From contig NZ_FNQH01000008.1 of NCBI RefSeq assembly GCF_900107505.1, forward strand, positions 1 to 64,000: a DNA stretch of 64,000 nt. The letters are read 5' to 3'. A model generated the notes under the pieces. The model was not told the DNA's origin. It saw only the letters and a program-made list of their open reading frames with translations, and did not search any database. This DNA comes from Trichococcus collinsii (GTDB lineage: Bacteria; Bacillota; Bacilli; Lactobacillales; Aerococcaceae). Positions 60,220 to 64,000 of the stretch are shown piece by piece (within the stretch, counting starts at the first letter, position 1; every line of letters starts with the position of its first letter). The position numbers were made by a program, and so were the translations under genes.

Positions 60220-60225
60220 CAAAAT

Positions 60226-60262
60226 GGATGAGGACTCCGCGATTGCGGAAGTCCTTCCTTTT
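60226..60262 (+). terminator. Hairpin between purN and purH
   Basis: GGACTCCGC pairs with GCGGAAGTCC, followed by TTCCTTTTGTT. Moderate terminator or attenuator within the pur cluster. Confidence 0.6.
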
Positions 60263-60307
60263 GTTAGAACCACATGAATCCATCATAAATTTAAGGAGTG
60301 ACACACA

Positions 60308-61849
60308 GTGACAAGAGCATTGATCAGTGTTTCAGATAAAACAGGCGTTGTAGCATTTGCGCAGGCATTAGCAGCAAAAGGAATCGAAATCATCTCAACT
60401 GGCGGAACGAAAAAGGCTTTGGAAGAGGCTGGCGTACCGACTATTTCCGTAGAGGATGTAACCGGCTTTCCTGAAATGATGGACGGCCGCGTAAAAACGT
60501 TGCACCCACTGATCCATGGCGGACTTTTGGGCAGACGTGATCTTGCGGACCATATGCAAGCCATGAAAGAGCACAATATTGCACCGATTGATTTCGTTGT
60601 CGTCAACCTGTACCCATTCAAAGAAACGATCAGCAAAAACGATGTGACCTTGGCTGATGCCATCGAAAACATCGACATCGGCGGCCCAAGCATGCTCCGC
60701 AGCGCGGCTAAGAACTATGCAAGCGTGACTGTTTTGACAGATCCGATCGACTATGAAAAAGTCCTTGCCGAATTGGAAGCTGCAGGCGAAACGACTTTCG
60801 AGACGCGCCAAGCTTTGGCTGCAAAAGTGTTCCGTCACACAGCCAGCTATGATGCTTTGATTGCGCAATACTTGACCAATGTGGTCGGCGAAACCGAACC
60901 TGAAAAATTGACATTGACTTATGATCTGAAGCAGAGCCTGCGTTACGGAGAAAACGGCCACCAAACCGCGACTTTCTACCAAGAACCGCTTGCTGTGCCG
61001 TTCTCGATCGCAAGTGCTGTTCAAATCCACGGAAAAGAATTGTCCTACAACAACATCAAAGATGCTGATGCGGCAATCCGCATCGCCCGCGAATTTGATG
61101 AGCCCGCTGTGGTTGCCGTCAAGCATATGAACCCTTGTGGCGTCGGCATCGCTGAAAACATCGACGAAGCCTTCGATCGTTGTTACGCAGCCGACCCTGT
61201 TTCCATCTTTGGCGGCATCGTGGTTGCAAACCGTCCCTTGGATGTTGCAACAGCAGAAAAATTGAACAGCATGTTCTTGGAAATCGTCCTTGCACCGAGC
61301 TTTTCAGAAGAAGCATTAGCCATCTTATCGAAGAAAAAGAACCTCCGCATCATGACTTTGGATTTCTCTGCAGCAAAAGCCGGCGGAAAAGAATTTGTTT
61401 CCGTATTGGGCGGCATGTTGGAGCAGACACAGGACATCAATACAGAAGACGTACCGGCTAACTGGGAAGTCATGACTGACCGTCAACCAACCGAAGATGA
61501 AATGAAAGCAATGGATTTTGCCTGGAAAATCGTTAAACACGTGAAGAGCAACGCCATCGTATTGGCAAACAGCAAACAGACAGTCGGCATCGGCGCAGGC
61601 CAGATGAACCGTGTCGGATCCGTCAAAATCGCAATCGAGCAAGCTGAAGCGGCCAACGCCATCGAAGGCGCTGTATTAGCGAGTGATGCTTTCTTCCCGA
61701 TGAACGACAGCGTGGAATATGCTGCCAAACACGGCATCAAAGCAATCGTTCAACCAGGCGGCAGCATCAAGGACCAAGATTCAATCGAAATGGCAAACAA
61801 ATACGGCATCACGATGCTGAAAACAAGCGTAAGACACTTCAGACATTAA
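60308..61849 (+). CDS. purH: AICAR transformylase / IMP cyclohydrolase
   Basis: Last two steps to IMP. The 513-residue protein has an N-terminal MGS-like cyclohydrolase ([36 protein letters not shown]) and a C-terminal transformylase with [14 protein letters not shown] and KHMNPCGV. Start codon is GTG behind AAGGAG. An unusual 370-base repeat-rich spacer separates it from purD. Confidence 0.97.
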   Translation: MTRALISVSDKTGVVAFAQALAAKGIEIISTGGTKKALEEAGVPTISVEDVTGFPEMMDGRVKTLHPLIHGGLLGRRDLADHMQAMKEHNIAPIDFVVVNLYPFKETISKNDVTLADAIENIDIGGPSMLRSAAKNYASVTVLTDPIDYEKVLAELEAAGETTFETRQALAAKVFRHTASYDALIAQYLTNVVGETEPEKLTLTYDLKQSLRYGENGHQTATFYQEPLAVPFSIASAVQIHGKELSYNNIKDADAAIRIAREFDEPAVVAVKHMNPCGVGIAENIDEAFDRCYAADPVSIFGGIVVANRPLDVATAEKLNSMFLEIVLAPSFSEEALAILSKKKNLRIMTLDFSAAKAGGKEFVSVLGGMLEQTQDINTEDVPANWEVMTDRQPTEDEMKAMDFAWKIVKHVKSNAIVLANSKQTVGIGAGQMNRVGSVKIAIEQAEAANAIEGAVLASDAFFPMNDSVEYAAKHGIKAIVQPGGSIKDQDSIEMANKYGITMLKTSVRHFRH

Positions 61850-61856
61850 GATGAGA

Positions 61857-61956
61857 TGAAACCCGTTTAGACCCTGAGCACTAAGAGGACAAACGCAAAG
61901 CGGGCGCTTTTTGCCCGTGTGCGTTTGTCAGCTTAGGCGGAGGGGTCTGGGTTTCA
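61857..61956. repeat. 100-nt hairpin element, copy 1 (purH-purD spacer)
   Basis: Nested arms pair in order: TGAAACCC/GGGTTTCA, AGACCCT/AGGGGTCT, CTAAG/CTTAG, ACAAACGC/GCGTTTGT, CGGGC/GCCCG, around a T-rich loop. 76 bases of it (61863-61938) recur at 62052-62127 with 72 identical. The structure begins eight bases after the purH stop. Confidence 0.9.
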
Positions 61957-61963
61957 GAACTCG

Positions 61964-62034
61964 ATTAAGAGACAAAGGATGCACTGTGACCGTTTCCGGT
62001 CAAGTGTATCATGTCTCTAAGCGATTGAAATCGC
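61964..62034. repeat. Second and third hairpins of the purH-purD spacer
   Basis: TTAAGAGACA and TGTCTCTAA close a stem whose inner part is GACCG/CGGTC (61964-62020). Directly after comes GCGATT-GA-AATCGC (62021-62034). Confidence 0.75.
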
Positions 62035-62051
62035 AAGAGCCATGACAAAAT

Positions 62052-62155
62052 CCGTTTAGACCCTGAGCACTAAGAGGGCAAACGCAAAGCGGACGCTTTT
62101 TGTCCGTGTGCGGTTGTCAGCTTAGGCACTCAAACGTCACAGTGCGACGTTTGAG
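62052..62155. repeat. Hairpin element copy 2 with a following 10-bp hairpin
   Basis: Copy of 61863-61938 with four changes. Two of them convert the CGGGC/GCCCG stem to CGGAC/GTCCG (62090-62094, 62102-62106), keeping the pairing. The outer arm is not kept; instead CTCAAACGTC pairs perfectly with GACGTTTGAG (62129-62155). Ends 66 bases before purD. Confidence 0.85.
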
Positions 62156-62221
62156 GTCGTTAGCATTTTGAGTACTGGCACTAATATCAAGCTTCATATA
62201 AAAGGTTGGAGGATCTAACAG

Positions 62222-63496
62222 ATGAAACTTCTTGTAATCGGCAGTGGCGGACGCGAGCATGCCATCGCTAAAAAATTAACTCAAAGCCCGTTGGTGGAGA
62301 CTGTTTACTGCGCCAAAGGCAACCCAGGGATGGCCCAGGATGGCATCACGTTAGTCGACATTGCGGAAAACGACCATCAAGGATTGGTTCAATTCGTCAA
62401 AGACAACAACATTGCTTGGACTTTCGTCGGACCGAAAATCCCGTTGTTTGAAGGGGTTACGGATGCATTTGAAGCGGCTGGACTGAAAGTCTTCGGACCT
62501 TCCAAAAAAGCGGCCGACTTGGAATGCTCCAAGCAGTTCGCAAAAGACCTGATGAAGAAATATGGCATCCCGACTGCAGCCTACGAGACATTCGAGGACT
62601 ATGAAGCAGCGGTTGCTTATGTGGAAGCCAATGGCGTTCCGATCGTCATCAAGGCAGACGGTCTGGCAGCCGGCAAAGGCGTCGTTGTCGCGATGACGAT
62701 GACGGAGGCTCTGGATGCACTGAACGACATGCTCCTGCAAGGCAAATATGCAGCGGGCAAGCCGAAAGTCGTCATCGAAGAGTATCTTGAAGGGGAAGAA
62801 TTCTCGTTGTTCGCGCTGGCGAACGGTGCGAAGTATTACTATTCAGGAGTCGCACAGGACCACAAACGCGCCTATGATGGCGACAAAGGCCCTAATACGG
62901 GCGGCATGGGCGCTTATTCACCTGTACCGCAAGTATCTGAAGCTATGATTCAAGAAGTGCTGGATACGGTCGTAAAACCGACTGTAGAGGCGATGGTGGC
63001 TGAGGGCATCCCATTCAAGGGAGTTGTCTACGCCGGCTTGATGATCACCGCCAAAGGGTTGCGCGTCATCGAATTCAATGCCCGTTTCGGCGATCCGGAA
63101 ACACAGGTCATCATGAACCAGATGGCTTCCGACTTGGCGCAAGTCATCGATGACATCCTGAACGGAAAAGATCCGATCATCGAAATGTATACCGATCGTT
63201 ACACGTTGGGTGTCGTTGTTGCCGCTGAAGGTTATCCGGAAGCGCCGATGAAAGATATCCCGTTGCCTGATCTGGATACGGAAAATGCGGACTGCATCGT
63301 CTATGCAGCAGGCGTGAAGGCTGGCGAACAAGGTTTGTTGTCCAACGGCGGACGCATCCTGTTGATCGCCGGCCAAGGCGAAACGCTGCAGGACGCGCAG
63401 GACAAAGCTTACCGTTATCTGAATGCAAATCCGATTGCGCATACGTTCTATCGTTCCGATATCGGAGCAAAAGCGATTCGTTTTACGGAAAAATAG
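62222..63496 (+). CDS. purD: Glycinamide ribonucleotide synthetase
   Basis: ATP-grasp enzyme linking phosphoribosylamine and glycine. 424 residues: LVIGSGGREHAIA at the start, IKADGLAAGKGVVVA, NTGGMGAYSP and EFNARFGDPETQ. GGAGG precedes the ATG. Last gene of the pur cluster in view; may have its own promoter in the repeat-rich spacer. Confidence 0.98.
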   Translation: MKLLVIGSGGREHAIAKKLTQSPLVETVYCAKGNPGMAQDGITLVDIAENDHQGLVQFVKDNNIAWTFVGPKIPLFEGVTDAFEAAGLKVFGPSKKAADLECSKQFAKDLMKKYGIPTAAYETFEDYEAAVAYVEANGVPIVIKADGLAAGKGVVVAMTMTEALDALNDMLLQGKYAAGKPKVVIEEYLEGEEFSLFALANGAKYYYSGVAQDHKRAYDGDKGPNTGGMGAYSPVPQVSEAMIQEVLDTVVKPTVEAMVAEGIPFKGVVYAGLMITAKGLRVIEFNARFGDPETQVIMNQMASDLAQVIDDILNGKDPIIEMYTDRYTLGVVVAAEGYPEAPMKDIPLPDLDTENADCIVYAAGVKAGEQGLLSNGGRILLIAGQGETLQDAQDKAYRYLNANPIAHTFYRSDIGAKAIRFTEK

Positions 63497-63504
63497 CAAG
63501 TTGA

Positions 63505-63532
63505 GGGGGAGGCTGCGGTCTCCCTCTTTGTA
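63505..63532 (+). terminator. Terminator of purD
   Basis: GAGGGGGAG and CTCCCTC close a hairpin around GCTGCGGT, followed by TTTGTATTT. Confidence 0.75.
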
Positions 63533-63592
63533 TTTCTTCCCGGGAAAGCTATACTGAATCTAACGGAAATATCCATTTAAGGAGTGATTGAT

Positions 63593-64000
63593 ATGGTAAA
63601 AACATTGATTCACAGCGGAAAAGTCGGATTGGAAGGTTTGAAATGGGAAGACTGTACGGAACAGCCTGCAGGACCTTCCGAGATAAAAATAAAGGTCAAA
63701 GCAGCGGGACTGAATCATCGCGACCTTTTTGCCTTGAGCCAAGTCCATGAGAAGCACCCGGTGGTCATAGGCTCAGATTCTGCCGGCATCGTCGTGGCTG
63801 TAGGTGAAGAAGTGACGCGTTTCAAGATCGGCGATGAAGTGATGCTTTATCCCGGAAGCGGTTGGCGCGAGAACAGCGACACAGCCCCGGAAACTTTCAC
63901 GATCCTCGGGAGTTCCGAGCAGGGCGCGATGGCCGAGGAAATCGTTGTTTCCGAAGAGACTGCTGTCCATAAACCGGCTCATCTGTCTTGGGAAGAAGCA
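63593..64000 (+). CDS. MDR-superfamily oxidoreductase, N-terminal part (cut by window edge)
   Basis: First 136 residues of an alcohol-dehydrogenase-like protein: KVKAAGLNHRDLFALSQ, then VVIGSDSAGIVVAVGEEVTRFKIGDEVMLYPG, the usual GroES-like domain. It lacks the structural-zinc cysteines in the visible part and resembles quinone-oxidoreductase or zinc-free members. AAGGAGTG precedes the ATG at 63593. It starts a new unit after the purD terminator. Product and substrate cannot be stated. Confidence 0.88.
   Translation, partial: MVKTLIHSGKVGLEGLKWEDCTEQPAGPSEIKIKVKAAGLNHRDLFALSQVHEKHPVVIGSDSAGIVVAVGEEVTRFKIGDEVMLYPGSGWRENSDTAPETFTILGSSEQGAMAEEIVVSEETAVHKPAHLSWEEA

Overview
The window is chromosomal DNA of a low-to-mid GC Gram-positive bacterium. 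Gene families, strong AGGAGG ribosome sites, T-box and FMN leaders, a PurF without iron-sulfur ligands and a PTS-based sugar economy point to Lactobacillales. My best guess is Carnobacteriaceae, near Trichococcus or Carnobacterium; this is inference from the sequence, not a database match. The replication origin lies at about 38.5-39.0 kb. Genes left of it mostly run on the minus strand and genes right of it on the plus strand, so most are co-directional with replication.

Layout. 1-6.96 kb: arginine synthesis on the minus strand (argF alone, then a T-box-led argC-argJ-argB-argD-carB, with carB cut by the window edge). 7.07-11.63 kb: FMN-riboswitch riboflavin operon ribD-ribE-ribBA-ribH plus a HAD phosphatase. 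11.6-14.1 kb: accessory stretch with a 52-bp degenerate tandem repeat, small unknown proteins, an AT-rich acetyltransferase and a SnoaL/NTF2-like protein. 14.1-18.7 kb: a ruined beta-glucoside PTS locus, where a TnpB (IS200/IS605-type) element sits between a stump of an EIIB gene and the tail of a 6-phospho-beta-glucosidase gene. A full-length LevR-type sigma-54 activator and its -24/-12 promoter survive beside it. 18.8-25.2 kb: hsp20, tRNA-Lys, purA, dnaB, rplI, gdpP. 25.2-28.1 kb: a 2.9-kb stretch with no credible gene but with parS sites, a DnaA-box cluster and a perfect 40-bp palindrome with parS at its centre. 28.1-41.5 kb: the origin core (rpsR, ssb, rpsF, gyrA, gyrB, recF, yaaA, dnaN, dnaA, oriC, rpmH, rnpA, yidC, khpB). 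41.6-49.8 kb: a quinone-oxidoreductase-like protein, trehalose uptake and hydrolysis (treP, treC), a DUF438/hemerythrin/PAS protein, a GerMN lipoprotein and treR. 50.0-63.5 kb: almost the whole purine pathway, purEKB and purCSQLFMN-H-D, with paired PurBoxes before purE and purC. A second oxidoreductase is cut by the right edge.

Together: purEKBCSQLFMNHD make IMP and, with purB and purA, AMP. The arg genes make citrulline precursors, apparently under tRNA-Arg control. The rib genes make riboflavin under FMN control. The tre genes are under TreR and probable CcpA control. The most unusual material is non-coding: the parS/DnaA-rich desert, the hairpin repeats between purH and purD (two copies differing by a compensatory base-pair change), the 117-nt hairpin in the argC leader, and the 52-bp repeats. 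No CRISPR array, rRNA gene, prophage or classical defence system was seen.
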